From: Saccharospirillum sp.
Lineage (GTDB): Bacteria > Pseudomonadota > Gammaproteobacteria > Pseudomonadales > Natronospirillaceae
DNA length: 64,000 nucleotides
Assembly: GCA_022565595.1 (NCBI GenBank)
Contig: JAIUML010000025.1
Coordinates: 1 to 64,000, forward strand
Direction: 5' to 3'
The position numbers and the translations under genes are program-made. The notes beneath the pieces are model-generated. The model made no database searches. It was not told the origin of the DNA and saw only the letters and a list, made by a program, of their open reading frames with translations. This document shows positions 1 through 9,139 of this stretch, piece after piece; positions within the stretch are counted from its first letter, which is position 1; every line of letters starts with the position of its first letter.

Positions 1-156
1 ATCTGGATAGTCCTACCAGATTTACTAATAAAGAAGCCACCCCTGCGGTGGCTTTTTTATTGGTGGTTACCGGGCTACCCGGGAACCGAACTGGACAGTT
101 CGACCCGAAGGGCGGCGAGCGTAGCGAGCCCATCTGGATAGTCCTACCAGATTTAC
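1..156. repeat. Direct repeat heading two terminator units
   Basis: Bases 1-25 recur exactly at 132-156. Each copy contains a small hairpin (ATCTGG/CCAGAT, 9-base loop) and leads directly into an AGCCACC/GGTGGCT terminator. The spacer 62-131 holds further short inverted repeats, such as CGAACT/AGTTCG around 83-98. The first copy starts at the window edge, so the array may continue to the left. I see no gene here. Confidence 0.7.
27..61. terminator. Bidirectional rho-independent terminator 1
   Basis: AGCCACC (35-41) pairs with GGTGGCT (47-53) around a CCTGC loop. The flanking AATAAA and TTTATT extend the stem with one mismatch (G33). T53-T58 is the U-run for rightward transcripts. Confidence 0.75.
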
Positions 157-194
157 AAACAAAAAAGCCACCCTTGCGGTGGCTTTTTTGTTTG
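156..194. terminator. Bidirectional rho-independent terminator 2
   Basis: CAAACAAAAAAGCCACC pairs perfectly with GGTGGCTTTTTTGTTTG around a 5-base loop. A-run and T-run make it work in both directions. It sits 30 bp past the stop codon of the minus-strand thioredoxin gene and should end the uvrB-thioredoxin transcript. The outer arms differ from terminator 1 but remain complementary. Confidence 0.85.
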
Positions 195-225
195 TGGGTA
201 CAGGAGCACCCTGGGCTTTACCCCT

Positions 226-1035
226 TCAAGGTTCCAACTGCTGGAGTTGCTGCAACAGGGTAGCGCGGGAGATCTCCCCCATCTTCGCTTCCAGCAAGCG
301 GCCGTCTGCATGATAAAACATCGTGGTCGGCAACCCCTGAGAGCCATAGGCTCTGGCCAGCGCATTACTGGGGTCACTCATGATCGGGTTGATATCCAAT
401 GCTAGGCGCTCCAGGAAGCCATCAATACGCTCCCAATCTTCACCCGCGTTCAAAAAGACAAAATCGATATCATCGAACTGATCGGCGGCCTCCTGCAGTA
501 CCGGCAACTCACGGACACAGGGCGCACACCAACTGGCCCAGACGTTGATCACAAGGGGGCGCCCCTGGTGCACATCGGCCAGGGTTTTACGCTCCATGGT
601 ACGCTCGTAGAGCGAGACATCAGGCCACTCTTCAGGTGGTTCATAGCCATAGCCCAGCCCCAACAAACTGCCAAACCAGGCCACCAGTGCGACCAGGCTG
701 ATGCCGGTCAGGTGCATCGCCTGCCGACTGTTCCTGATCCAGTAGAATGCCAGTACAAGACCAGCACCCACCAGAACGGCAGGAACGGAAAAACCGCCAT
801 CACGAATATCAAACCAGCTGAGCACACTGCCCTGATAGGCACTCCAGTATTGAACAACAAACGCCATTCGACCCAATAGCAAACTGACCAGCAACAACCA
901 GAAAGCGGGTCCTTCAAGCGGGATTTTGCGACGCCGCTGCCAGATACCAGCAATCAATACCAGAACCACTATGGCCAGCAAGGCGGAAAAACGCTGAACC
1001 GAAAACGCCAGCGGACCCAATTGAATCATCATCAT
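226..1035 (-). CDS. Membrane-anchored TlpA-type thioredoxin with Lgt-like N-terminal domain
   Basis: A 269-aa inner-membrane thiol-disulfide oxidoreductase. Residues 1 to about 130 form about four membrane segments and contain GRMAFVVQYW...FDIRDGGF, which resembles the glycerol-binding region of prolipoprotein diacylglyceryl transferase (Lgt), although Lgt's full set of catalytic residues is not evident. Residues about 140-269 are a TlpA/ResE-like thioredoxin fold with the active site WCAPC (Cys170, Cys173) and a cis-Pro loop (GLPTT). Likely role: reducing periplasmic disulfides (for example apocytochromes or oxidatively damaged proteins). Three consecutive ATGs start the gene 4 bp after the uvrB stop, so it is probably the second gene of a uvrB operon. 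The substrate is unknown. Confidence 0.85.
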   Translation of the reverse strand: MMMIQLGPLAFSVQRFSALLAIVVLVLIAGIWQRRRKIPLEGPAFWLLLVSLLLGRMAFVVQYWSAYQGSVLSWFDIRDGGFSVPAVLVGAGLVLAFYWIRNSRQAMHLTGISLVALVAWFGSLLGLGYGYEPPEEWPDVSLYERTMERKTLADVHQGRPLVINVWASWCAPCVRELPVLQEAADQFDDIDFVFLNAGEDWERIDGFLERLALDINPIMSDPSNALARAYGSQGLPTTMFYHADGRLLEAKMGEISRATLLQQLQQLEP

Positions 1036-1039
1036 ATGA

Positions 1040-3058
1040 CTAAAGTACCTTTAACAGATTTTTGGCTTCCAGCATTTCATCTCTCAGTGCTGCGGCTTTT
1101 TCGAAAGCCATTTCCTTGGCAGCGCGATGCATGTCATCTTCCAACTTGACGATGGCTTTGGACAATTCAGCAGGCGACATAGTGCGGTAATCCTTGGCTT
1201 GATCAGTGATGCGCTCCACTTTTTGCCGTCGGCTTGCCAGCTTGCCTTTTCGGCCAGGAGCAACGGCGCCTTCCAGAATGTCCTGAACGTCTTTCTTCAA
1301 TGCCTGGGGTGTGATGCCGTGTTCGAGATTGTGGGCGATCTGTTTTTCACGGCGGCGTTCGGTTTCATCTATGGCTCGCTCCATGGAGCCTGTCATCCGG
1401 TCCCCATAGAGTATTGCCTTGCCATTGAGGTTACGGGCCGCACGCCCGATAGTCTGAATGAGGGAACGGTCACTGCGCAGAAAACCTTCCTTGTCAGCAT
1501 CCAGAATCGCCACCAGCGACACCTCGGGCATATCGAGGCCTTCACGCAGGAGGTTGATGCCGACCAGAACGTCGAACTCACCCAGACGCAGATCACGTAT
1601 AATCTCTACTCGCTCTACGGTATCGATGTCCGAGTGCAGGTAGCGCACGCGTATGCCATTTTCATTCAGGTAATCGGTCAGGTCTTCTGCCATGCGTTTG
1701 GTCAGCGTTGTCACCAGCACACGCTCTTTTACTTTCAAACGCAGGTGTATCTCATGGAGTAAATCATCCACCTGAGTTGAGGCTGGGCGAACTTCAACGA
1801 TCGGATCCACCAGACCCGTTGGCCTGACGACTTGCTCGACCACCTGTTGAGTGTGCTCTGCTTCATATTTTCCGGGTGTGGCTGAGACATAAATCCCTTG
1901 AGGCGCCAGCCGTTCCCATTCCTCAAACCTGAGGGGGCGATTATCGAGCGCGGATGGCAAGCGAAAGCCATACTCCACCAACGTCTCTTTGCGCGAACGG
2001 TCACCCTTATACATGGCGCCCAACTGCGGAATGCTGACGTGTGATTCATCAATGAACATCAGGGCATCGTCAGGCAGATATTCATAGAGCGTAGGCGGTG
2101 GCTGACCCGCACCCCGGCCCGACAGATAGCGCGAATAGTTTTCGATGCCGTTGCAATAGCCGAGCTCACGCATCATTTCGAGGTCGTATCGGGTACGCTG
2201 CTCGAGCCGTTGTGCTTCCACCAGGCGACTGTCGTTCTCCAATACAGCCAGCCGTTCTTTCAATTCCACTTCGATATGGTCAACGGCAGAGAGTATCGTT
2301 TCTCTGGGTGTGACATAGTGAGTTTTCGGATAGATGGTGCAACGCGTCAGTTTTTGCAACAACTCACCCGTTAGCGGGTCGAACAGGCTCAGGCCTTCCA
2401 CTTCGTCATCGAACAATTCGATTCGCACGGCTTCCAGCTCGGACTCGGCCGGAAACACGTCGATGATGTCACCACGTACGCGATAGGTGCCCCGCGCAAA
2501 ATCCACATCGTTGCGTTTGTATTGCAGCTCAGCCAACCTGCGCAACACCGCCCGCTGATCGATCTGGTCACCCTTTTTCAGGTGCAGGATCATTTTCAGA
2601 TAGGATTCTGGTGAGCCGAGACCATAGATGGCTGAGACCGTGGCGACAATGAGGGTATCCCGTCGCTCCAACAACGCCTTGGTCGCCGACAGGCGCATCT
2701 GTTCGATGTGTTCGTTAACGGAGGCGTCCTTGTCGATAAAGGTATCGGACGAAGGCACATAGGCTTCTGGCTGGTAATAGTCGTAATAGGAGACAAAATA
2801 TTCTATGGCGTTGTCCGGGAAAAACTCCCGAAACTCCGAATAGAGCTGCGCTGCCAGCGTCTTGTTGTGCGCCATGACGATGGTCGGGCGTTGCACCGCC
2901 TCGACCACCTTGGCCATGGTAAAGGTTTTACCGGAGCCGGTCACACCCAACAACGTCTGCGCCGCCAGACCCGCACTCAAGCCGGTCACCAATTGATCGA
3001 TGGCCTTGGGTTGGTCACCGGCAGGTTCGTACTTTGACGCTACGCGAAAGGGTTTCAT
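1040..3058 (-). CDS. uvrB: Excinuclease ABC subunit B
   Basis: 672 aa, the usual UvrB length. The DNA-damage verification helicase of nucleotide excision repair: UvrA loads it, and UvrC then incises. Walker A GVTGSGKT is at residues 38-45; the beta-hairpin region with [11 protein letters not shown], helicase motifs ([31 protein letters not shown]) and a C-terminal UVR coiled coil (about 632-667, contact with UvrC) are all present. No CTGT-N8-ACAG LexA box is visible in the short upstream interval. The start lies only 28 bp past a terminator-like hairpin that follows the aminotransferase gene, so its promoter must be compact or lie within that hairpin region. Confidence 0.98.
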   Translation of the reverse strand: MKPFRVASKYEPAGDQPKAIDQLVTGLSAGLAAQTLLGVTGSGKTFTMAKVVEAVQRPTIVMAHNKTLAAQLYSEFREFFPDNAIEYFVSYYDYYQPEAYVPSSDTFIDKDASVNEHIEQMRLSATKALLERRDTLIVATVSAIYGLGSPESYLKMILHLKKGDQIDQRAVLRRLAELQYKRNDVDFARGTYRVRGDIIDVFPAESELEAVRIELFDDEVEGLSLFDPLTGELLQKLTRCTIYPKTHYVTPRETILSAVDHIEVELKERLAVLENDSRLVEAQRLEQRTRYDLEMMRELGYCNGIENYSRYLSGRGAGQPPPTLYEYLPDDALMFIDESHVSIPQLGAMYKGDRSRKETLVEYGFRLPSALDNRPLRFEEWERLAPQGIYVSATPGKYEAEHTQQVVEQVVRPTGLVDPIVEVRPASTQVDDLLHEIHLRLKVKERVLVTTLTKRMAEDLTDYLNENGIRVRYLHSDIDTVERVEIIRDLRLGEFDVLVGINLLREGLDMPEVSLVAILDADKEGFLRSDRSLIQTIGRAARNLNGKAILYGDRMTGSMERAIDETERRREKQIAHNLEHGITPQALKKDVQDILEGAVAPGRKGKLASRRQKVERITDQAKDYRTMSPAELSKAIVKLEDDMHRAAKEMAFEKAAALRDEMLEAKNLLKVL

Positions 3059-3075
3059 GCTGTTGATGGCTACCG

Positions 3076-3106
3076 TAAAAACTGGTGGGCGGGGTAAGCC
3101 CCGCCC
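3076..3106 (-). terminator. Terminator after aminotransferase gene
   Basis: GGGCGGGG and CCCCGCCC (3087-3106) form a perfect 8-bp stem with a TAAG loop. Read on the minus strand, it is followed five bases later by a run of five T. It separates the aminotransferase transcript from uvrB. Confidence 0.7.
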
Positions 3107-3116
3107 TGAAGTGCAT

Positions 3117-4307
3117 TCAGAGCACCGAGACTATTGCATCGCAGACGGCATCGATGTTGCCTTTGGACATACCCGCCACGTTAATACGACCGCTACCAAC
3201 CATGTAGATGCCGTATTCTTCGCGCAGCTGTTTCACCTGCTCACCCGTCAAGCCAGTGAAAGAGAACATGCCATGTTGTTCGGCAATGAAGCTGAAGTCT
3301 CTATTGGCACCACGCTCTTTCAATTTGCTGACCATCAAATCACGCAGTTGACGAATGTGGTGACGCATCTGTGCTACTTCTTCGATCCACTCGGCACGCA
3401 ACGCGTCGTCCTTCAGGATGGCCGCTACAACCTTGGCACCGTGAGCCGGCGGGTTGGAGTAGTTTGCGCGGATGATCGCTTTAACCTGACTGAAAGCCGA
3501 GTCGGCCGTAAAGCGGTCTGATGCGACCAAGGTCATGGCACCAACACGCTCATTGTAGAGGCCAAAATTCTTGGAAAAGGAGTTGGCCACCAGCAGCTCA
3601 GGAATGGCTTTGGTGAAGGTACGCAGGCCGACGGCGTCTTCATCCATGCCGCGGGAGAAGCCCTGATAGGCAAAATCGAACAAGACAAAAAAGCCTTTAC
3701 GCGCCGCCAGCTCAGCCAACTGCTGCCACTGTTCGGCGCTGGGGTCTGCACCGGTCGGGTTGTGGCAGCAGCCATGCAATAGCACGGCTTCGTTCGCCGG
3801 TACCTGCTCAAGGTCTTCCATCATGCCAGCGAAATCCAGACCCATGGTATCGTTATCGAAATACCGATATGCCGTTACTTCAAGGCCGGTACTCTTGAAG
3901 ATGTTGCCATGATTGGCCCAGGTCGGGTTGCTGACATGAATACGGGTCACGTCCAGTTGGCGCACCATGAATTCGGCTGCCACGCGCAATGCGCCAGTGC
4001 CGCCCGGAGTCTGAGCGGTGCGAGCCCGCTGATTGCTGAGCACCTCGCTGTCGGCACCAAACAACAGCCGCTGCACCTGGCGCCCATATTCGGCATCACC
4101 GGCGATGCCCAGGTAGCTTTTGGTGGTTTCGTCGTTCAGCAGTCGCTTTTCTGCTTCCTTGACAGTTCCGAGAATGGGTGTGATGCCCTCATCATTCATG
4201 AAAACACCCACACCCAGGTTGACTTTCTGTGCCCGGGTGTCGGCGGCAAAAGCTTCGTTCAAACCAAGAATGGGGTCGGCCGGCGCGGCCGCTACGCGTT
4301 CAAACAT
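3117..4307 (-). CDS. Aspartate/aromatic amino acid aminotransferase
   Basis: 396 aa, matching AspC/TyrB of class I aminotransferases (fold type I, PLP). The PLP lysine is Lys246 in NSFSKNFG. The substrate-carboxylate arginine is Arg374 in GSGRINVAG. The N-terminal [20 protein letters not shown] and Asn/Asp residues of the PLP pocket (NPTGADP) are typical. It transfers amino groups between Asp, aromatic amino acids and 2-oxoglutarate in the cytoplasm. AspC versus TyrB/PhhC preference cannot be told from sequence by eye; the position next to uvrB is the same as the aromatic aminotransferase in pseudomonads. It has its own downstream terminator. Confidence 0.93.
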   Translation of the reverse strand: MFERVAAAPADPILGLNEAFAADTRAQKVNLGVGVFMNDEGITPILGTVKEAEKRLLNDETTKSYLGIAGDAEYGRQVQRLLFGADSEVLSNQRARTAQTPGGTGALRVAAEFMVRQLDVTRIHVSNPTWANHGNIFKSTGLEVTAYRYFDNDTMGLDFAGMMEDLEQVPANEAVLLHGCCHNPTGADPSAEQWQQLAELAARKGFFVLFDFAYQGFSRGMDEDAVGLRTFTKAIPELLVANSFSKNFGLYNERVGAMTLVASDRFTADSAFSQVKAIIRANYSNPPAHGAKVVAAILKDDALRAEWIEEVAQMRHHIRQLRDLMVSKLKERGANRDFSFIAEQHGMFSFTGLTGEQVKQLREEYGIYMVGSGRINVAGMSKGNIDAVCDAIVSVL

Positions 4308-4421
4308 GACGACTGGAATCCTGTAAAGTTAGTGGGTTCGACTCAACCCGGCGCCAGCGAAAAAGCCGACGAAGGCAGCCTCTCAGTATACGCCATTGAG
4401 TACAACTCGTCACAGCTGGGC

Positions 4422-5234
4422 TCAATGTGCTGAGAAAATCTGATGTTCTCCAGTGATTGGGCAATCGAAGGATATTTCAACCGCCTTCAGGCGCATTCCT
4501 TCGTTGTTCTTGTTGCCCACACCGTAACGGGGGTCGCCCATCACGGGAAAACCGATGCTGTCCATATGGCGCCGAATCTGATGCTTGCGACCGGTTTCAA
4601 TCCAGACATCCAGAGTTGACCGGTTCGGGTGCGGCTCGTACTTGACCTTGGCGAAACGCGTACGCGCCGCCTGGCCCTCTATGGGGGTCTCTATCTCGCC
4701 ACTTTCCGGCGCATCGCCCAACACTTCCACGCGATAGCGTTTGGTAATGGCCTTGCCGTCCGCAAAAAGTGCCGACAACTGGGCCGCCGCCTTGCGCGCA
4801 TGAGCGATGATAATCAACCCGGAAGCTTCACGATCAAGCCGATGCACCAGAAACACGTCTCGCCTTGGTTTGAAGTAGAGCTCCACCAGACGCAGTACCG
4901 AGGCATGATCTCCCCAGTCGGTGCCCTGGCTCAACAAGCCCGGCGGTTTGTCCCAAACACTGTATTGCACATGGTCTGCAATCAATTTTGGCAAGGGCGG
5001 ACGAATGGCCAAGAGTTCATCATCGTAGAACACCTCGAGACGATCGCCCACCGCCAGGTCACTCATCGCCCTGCGCAGGCGCCGACGGTGGTTTTTTCCA
5101 TCCACATGCCAGACAGCGCCCTTGTTCATCATGTCCTTCAAGCGTGACTTGGACAACTCGATGTTATCGACCAGAAAATCAATGGCGATCAAGGAGTCGT
5201 CCGCTTCCACTTCCAAAACTACGTCTATTTGCAT
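4422..5234 (-). CDS. RluA-family RNA pseudouridine synthase
   Basis: 270 aa. The N-terminal S4-like region (about 20-70, LSKSRLKDMMNKGAVWHV) is followed by the RluA catalytic domain. The signature HRLDREASGL places the catalytic aspartate at Asp134, and GRKHQIRRHM is the conserved C-terminal motif. The enzyme converts uridine to pseudouridine in rRNA or tRNA; which site is not decidable here. Start ATG at 5234. It is 18 bp downstream of the TIGR03545 gene on the same strand and may be co-transcribed with it. Confidence 0.9.
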   Translation of the reverse strand: MQIDVVLEVEADDSLIAIDFLVDNIELSKSRLKDMMNKGAVWHVDGKNHRRRLRRAMSDLAVGDRLEVFYDDELLAIRPPLPKLIADHVQYSVWDKPPGLLSQGTDWGDHASVLRLVELYFKPRRDVFLVHRLDREASGLIIIAHARKAAAQLSALFADGKAITKRYRVEVLGDAPESGEIETPIEGQAARTRFAKVKYEPHPNRSTLDVWIETGRKHQIRRHMDSIGFPVMGDPRYGVGNKNNEGMRLKAVEISFDCPITGEHQIFSAH

Positions 5235-5252
5235 CTGCTCTTGTCTGTTTGG

Positions 5253-7139
5253 TTAAAATCCTGGAACGCGAATGCCCTGTAACGATTCCCGCGCGGCTTC
5301 TTCCGCCCTGCGCCGGGCTTCATCTTCGGCGCGGCGGCGCTCTTCTTCAAGCCGGCGACGCTCAGCATCCAGTTGTTGGGTAAGGCGGTCTCTCTCGGCT
5401 TCCAGTTCCTGACGCAATTGCTCAATGCGATCGACGACCTGAGTCTGGAATTCGTCTGCGCGTTGCTCAACCTGGTCGCGGCGCTCACGCACTTGCGCAA
5501 GACCAGCATCCACTGGTGCGCGCAAGCGAGCCACCTCGGCATCGAGCGCTTCACGCGCTACCGCCAGCCACCGATCGTACTCTTCCCGCAGAATTCGGCC
5601 TATGGCATCGCTCAGGCGGTTGTCCAGATCGGACGTGATCTGCAGGCTCGGCGAATTGACTCGGCCGCCGACCAGCACGGCAACTTCGAACTGAGTCACA
5701 TCCGAGAGGGCTCTATCCAGCAAGGTGGCGACCTGCCCACTGCCTGGCACCGTGAAACGAGAGCCTTCAAACGTCAGCGCAAGGCGGCCATCCAGGGCGT
5801 TGGCGACAACATCAATATTGCCGTTCAGATCGACCCGCCCCGGGTTCCATTCGACCTCGGCGCCGCCCATTTCCAGTGAGCGAGGGCTGAAACCCAGGTT
5901 ACGGCCAGACAGCGTAAAGGAATCTTCACGCTGCTCGCCACGCCGATCCAGGCTGCCTGTGATCAGCATACCGGCATCATCCCGCTCGCCCCGATTCAAC
6001 CTCAGCGTCACCGGGCGGTTGGTCAAGCGCTGTTGGCCAGTAACATCATTTACCTGCAATGCCCAGGGCCAACCATCGGCTTCAAAACCAACCCGACCGT
6101 TGTTGAGCAAAAAATTGGGGCGTGGATTGGGGTGCGCATAGCGAACAAAACGGCCAGCCAGACGCTCCGGCCCGGCTTCGGCTTCCTCGCGATCCGGGAG
6201 CAAGCGATCCAGCCAGGGCGATACCTGACGATAAATACCCTGAAGTTGGTCCACCCGATCAAAAATCTCTTCGCCCAACAACATTCGACCAGCGCGCACG
6301 GCACTTTCCTGATTGATTGGGTAAGCCTCACGGAAGGCAGCCCAGTCTCTGGCGGGTGCTGCCAACACAGACTGAAGCGACTCCTGGCTGGTGGACACAG
6401 CATTGTTGGCTGCCTGACGGGCTTCGGCGATGCGCAACTGATCTGTTGCGACCTGCTGCAACAGGCTGTTCAGGTCCGCCTGTACCGATCGAATGGCATC
6501 AATGGAATTGATATTGCGATTGCGCAGGGCATTGATGCGTTGGTCGTAATTGTTCAGGTCGTCCTGCCCTGGCAGGTCATTGACGGCCTGTTGGGCGCGA
6601 GTCAGTGCTGCATCTATATTTTGCTGCGCGCGTTGCGCTTCGCTTCGAGTCTGCGCCGTGGCTTCTCTGCCCACGGTTTGCGGGTCTGGCAGTTCACCCC
6701 GAATCGCATCCAGGCGAGCGGTTGCCTGCTCTCTTGCCTGGTCGACAAGGCCCGGGCCCTCTGGTTCGGCAACCGGCAATACCCGGCCTGGTCGCTGTCG
6801 TTCCGTATTGGTGCGCATGCCATCGACAATCAGATCGTCGATGTTGATTCGACCCAGAAACAACTGAGGCAGGTTGACCTCAAGGCGGGCCTCATCGAGT
6901 TCAAAGGCATTGCGGCTCGGGTTGTTGATGTCGGTGATCTGCACCCCCCGGACATCAAAGCCCAGCGGTGAAAGGGTCAGGTTGACGGAGCGCACATTGA
7001 CCTCGGCACGATTCACCGAGGTGCCTCCCCTTTCCAGACCAGACTTGACCCAGTTATCGATAAACAAAAGGCCGACAACCAACAACAAGGCAGTAACGAC
7101 AGCAAAGCCAATCAGGCCGCTCCAACGAAAGATTTTCAT
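5253..7139 (-). CDS. TIGR03545-type AsmA-like membrane-anchored protein
   Basis: 628 aa. One N-terminal membrane segment (about 7-30) is followed by a large region presumed periplasmic. Its start (SLERGGTSVNRAEVNVRSVNLTL, about residue 34 on) is AsmA-like. Two long charged coiled coils follow, at about 130-240 and at the very C-terminus (about 540-620, rich in ERDRLTQQLDAERRRLEEE). It matches my memory of TIGR03545, a family nearly always found next to TIGR03546, the gene just upstream here. Function is unknown; AsmA-like proteins are linked to lipid transport and envelope homeostasis. The 13-bp gap to the partner implies one operon. Confidence 0.75.
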   Translation of the reverse strand: MKIFRWSGLIGFAVVTALLLVVGLLFIDNWVKSGLERGGTSVNRAEVNVRSVNLTLSPLGFDVRGVQITDINNPSRNAFELDEARLEVNLPQLFLGRINIDDLIVDGMRTNTERQRPGRVLPVAEPEGPGLVDQAREQATARLDAIRGELPDPQTVGREATAQTRSEAQRAQQNIDAALTRAQQAVNDLPGQDDLNNYDQRINALRNRNINSIDAIRSVQADLNSLLQQVATDQLRIAEARQAANNAVSTSQESLQSVLAAPARDWAAFREAYPINQESAVRAGRMLLGEEIFDRVDQLQGIYRQVSPWLDRLLPDREEAEAGPERLAGRFVRYAHPNPRPNFLLNNGRVGFEADGWPWALQVNDVTGQQRLTNRPVTLRLNRGERDDAGMLITGSLDRRGEQREDSFTLSGRNLGFSPRSLEMGGAEVEWNPGRVDLNGNIDVVANALDGRLALTFEGSRFTVPGSGQVATLLDRALSDVTQFEVAVLVGGRVNSPSLQITSDLDNRLSDAIGRILREEYDRWLAVAREALDAEVARLRAPVDAGLAQVRERRDQVEQRADEFQTQVVDRIEQLRQELEAERDRLTQQLDAERRRLEEERRRAEDEARRRAEEAARESLQGIRVPGF

Positions 7140-7152
7140 GCGAACGGCTCCC

Positions 7153-7656
7153 TCAGCTCAGTCTTTGGTAAATTTCAAACAGGCGGCTAGTTTTGATGAC
7201 TTGCACCACTTTCAGGCGGCTCATCACCGGCATCAACTTGTCTCTGTAGCGCAGTATGCCTATACGAGATATCACCACCACCGGCAAAAACAGGGAGAGT
7301 GATACCACCAGGCTGGCTACAGTAATGGTGTGATTGAAGCGACTGACTTGCCACCAGTCGTTCTGGTAAAGAGCAGTCCAGAAACCCTCAAGCCCCGGAG
7401 AGGTCAGCATCTGATACCCGACCTGATCGAACCAGCCATCGAGCATGTAGGCGAAACCGGAGAAGATCGCCCAGAACACAAAAAAAGTAGAGAGGTGTGT
7501 GCGCAACACAAACACCAACAGCAAAACCAACAGATTGTGCAGGGACCACAAAGGGGTCAGCCCGATGATCAGAGCAAAACCGACGGCAAAGGCAATTTGC
7601 CAGGGCCCCGCCTCGGAATTCAGTGCTTTTAATACTTTCGCGACTTGAGTCAGCAT
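7153..7656 (-). CDS. TIGR03546-type integral membrane protein (DUF2062-like)
   Basis: 167 aa with about four hydrophobic segments (about 20-50, 60-85, 110-140). The N-terminus MLTQVAKVLKALNSEAGPWQIA followed by GFALIIGLTPLW resembles the DUF2062/TIGR03546 family. I chose the ATG at 7656 rather than the in-frame GTG at 7668, because the GAGGGA ribosome-binding site lies 5 bases before that ATG. It pairs with the TIGR03545 protein downstream. No biochemical role is established. Confidence 0.78.
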   Translation of the reverse strand: MLTQVAKVLKALNSEAGPWQIAFAVGFALIIGLTPLWSLHNLLVLLLVFVLRTHLSTFFVFWAIFSGFAYMLDGWFDQVGYQMLTSPGLEGFWTALYQNDWWQVSRFNHTITVASLVVSLSLFLPVVVISRIGILRYRDKLMPVMSRLKVVQVIKTSRLFEIYQRLS

Positions 7657-7726
7657 GATGTCCCTCACGCGGGCTGGTTAATTAGACGGCTTCACTCTGG
7701 CGAAGCTGAAACCGCCGTTGATTCTA

Positions 7727-8022
7727 GTGTACTGTAACAGACTAAATGCCCATACCAGAGATTCCCAAAAGGTTCACCACAAGGCGCCGCTCGCCGGTAA
7801 GGGTGGCCCCCTTTCCAAGAGCGGCAACGCCGGGGTGGGCCTTTTGGGAAGCTCCCTTCGGGCGAGCCGTCAGGCAGCCATCTGTCTGCGTTGCATCAGC
7901 TTGAAATAGGTCGGGATGCCGCACCACCACTATTCCTGCGCTGATGCGTCGAAATGTCGCACCACTTGCATCTGGCCGCCTGACGGCTCGCTGGTTAGGG
8001 CATTTAGTTTGTTACAGTACAC
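7727..8022. mobile_element. 296-bp element with 25-bp terminal inverted repeats (MITE-like)
   Basis: 7727-7751 and 7998-8022 are inverted copies matching at 24 of 25 positions (GTGTACTGTAACAG...). A second nested inverted repeat, GCGAGCCGTCAGGC(A/G)GCCA-like, lies at 7862-7880 and 7973-7991. Further short pairs are CCCAAAAGG/CCTTTTGGG (about 7763-7850) and GCATCAGC/GCTGATGC (7893-7947). No transposase is encoded and I see no clear target-site duplication. The right part covers the 3' end of tcdA and supplies its last codons and stop. It holds the whole gap between the TIGR03546 gene and tcdA. Confidence 0.65.
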
Positions 8023-8811
8023 TTGCGGCAGCGATGCAGGCTGTCGCGTCAATAATTGCGCAATTGTGCGACTGGCCGCAATAAAACCAAAAGACCCGGT
8101 CACCATCACCGAAGCACCAAAACCACTGGCACAATCGAGACGCGTGCTGGCATCGCCTTCGGCCCGCTGCAAGCAGACGGAACCGTCCAGTTGAGGGTAG
8201 CGCAGTTGCTCGGTGGAGTAGACGCACTCGATACCAAACTTGCGCTTCGGGTTCCGGCTGAAGCCATAATCACGCCGCAACAAACTGCGGGTACGCGCCG
8301 CCAACGGGTCCTGCACGGTTTTACTGAGATCTGCCACGGTAATTTTCAAGGGGTCCAACTGACCACCAGCCCCACCTGTGGTCACCACAGGGATGCGCTG
8401 GCGTTTGCAGTAGGCCAGCAATGCCGCCTTGACCTTGACGCTGTCGATAGCATCAAGCACCGCATCGGGCCTGGGGGTCAAATAGCGTTCAAGATTATCG
8501 GGCGTCATGAAATCCAGCACCGGCACCACCTCACAGGCCGGATTAATGGCTCGAATGCGCTCGGCCATCACCTCCACCTTCATCTGCCCGACTGCCGGTA
8601 CAGTGGCATGCAATTGCCGATTGGTGTTGGAGACACAGACATCGTCGAGGTCGATCAGCGTCAGCTTTCCGACAGCCGTGCGCGCCAGCGCCTCAGCCGC
8701 CCAACTGCCGACACCACCCAAGCCAACCACAACAACATGCTGTTGCGCCAACCAATCTGTTTCAGGCACACCGTAGAGCCTCTGTGTGCCACCAAAACGC
8801 TCTGAAATCAT
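7930..8811 (-). CDS. tcdA: tRNA threonylcarbamoyladenosine dehydratase
   Basis: 293 aa, ThiF/E1-like. The ATP-binding motif VVGLGGVGSW (Gly30-Gly35) and the Asp/Arg residues for adenylation (DLDDVCVSNTNRQ) are present, and the TcdA-specific region DPLAARTRSLLRRDYGFSR is clear. The enzyme cyclises t6A to ct6A in ANN-reading tRNAs using ATP. The family is about 270 aa. Here the last 30 or so residues after ASRTIAQLLTRQ come from the inverted-repeat element at 7727-8022, so the C-terminus is not native; the catalytic core is untouched. It is probably functional. Confidence 0.9.
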   Translation of the reverse strand: MISERFGGTQRLYGVPETDWLAQQHVVVVGLGGVGSWAAEALARTAVGKLTLIDLDDVCVSNTNRQLHATVPAVGQMKVEVMAERIRAINPACEVVPVLDFMTPDNLERYLTPRPDAVLDAIDSVKVKAALLAYCKRQRIPVVTTGGAGGQLDPLKITVADLSKTVQDPLAARTRSLLRRDYGFSRNPKRKFGIECVYSTEQLRYPQLDGSVCLQRAEGDASTRLDCASGFGASVMVTGSFGFIAASRTIAQLLTRQPASLPQVYCNKLNALTSEPSGGQMQVVRHFDASAQE

Positions 8812-8901
8812 GAAAAAATACCACCTTCACACTTGAACAAATAAATTCAGTTAAACCCATAGTTGGCTTGAACCTCAAGTTTCAAAGATGGCACCGTGAG
8901 A

Positions 8902-9013
8902 GCGGCGGATGCCGGTGGTGCCTCAGCAGGGAGTCCGCAGCATGGATGCTGCGGTCTAGGCTCCATGGACGGATCTACGCCGACCCTGCAGAGGCACCAC
9001 CGGTAGCCGTCGC
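8902..9013 (+). repeat. Palindromic intergenic element, copy A
   Basis: Outer stem GCGGCGG/CCGTCGC (8902-8908, 9007-9013); an unpaired ATG opposite TAG; a perfect 13-bp stem CCGGTGGTGCCTC/GAGGCACCACCGG (8912-8924, 8991-9003). Inside is a hairpin CCGCAGCA-TGGA-TGCTGCGG (8935-8954), then the conserved box CTCCATGGACGG...GCCGACCC. It fills most of the 328-bp gap between tcdA and the C-S lyase gene; no open frame there is convincing. Confidence 0.8.
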
Positions 9014-9139
9014 GGACCATTGCCGCCAGACGGAACCCCAAAACTTGAGCTAAAAAAGCATTGCACCCTGACAAAGCCATCCTTGCCAGAGCGAAACGAA
9101 TGCGGCAGCATCCCGGCAACTGACCGATTCGAGAGAACC

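Noticed and set aside
1-194. tRNA or 5S rRNA tail at the left edge
   Set aside because: The repeat ends in CCTACCAG but has no T-arm or cloverleaf and no 5S consensus.
1127-1762. Plus-strand frame within uvrB
   Set aside because: Antisense of the conserved uvrB helicase region, low-complexity translation with no domain.
7718-7930. Overlapping open frames on both strands at 7718-7909 and 7742-7930
   Set aside because: They lie inside the inverted-repeat element and their protein similarity to the TcdA tail is just the terminal repeat read in frame.
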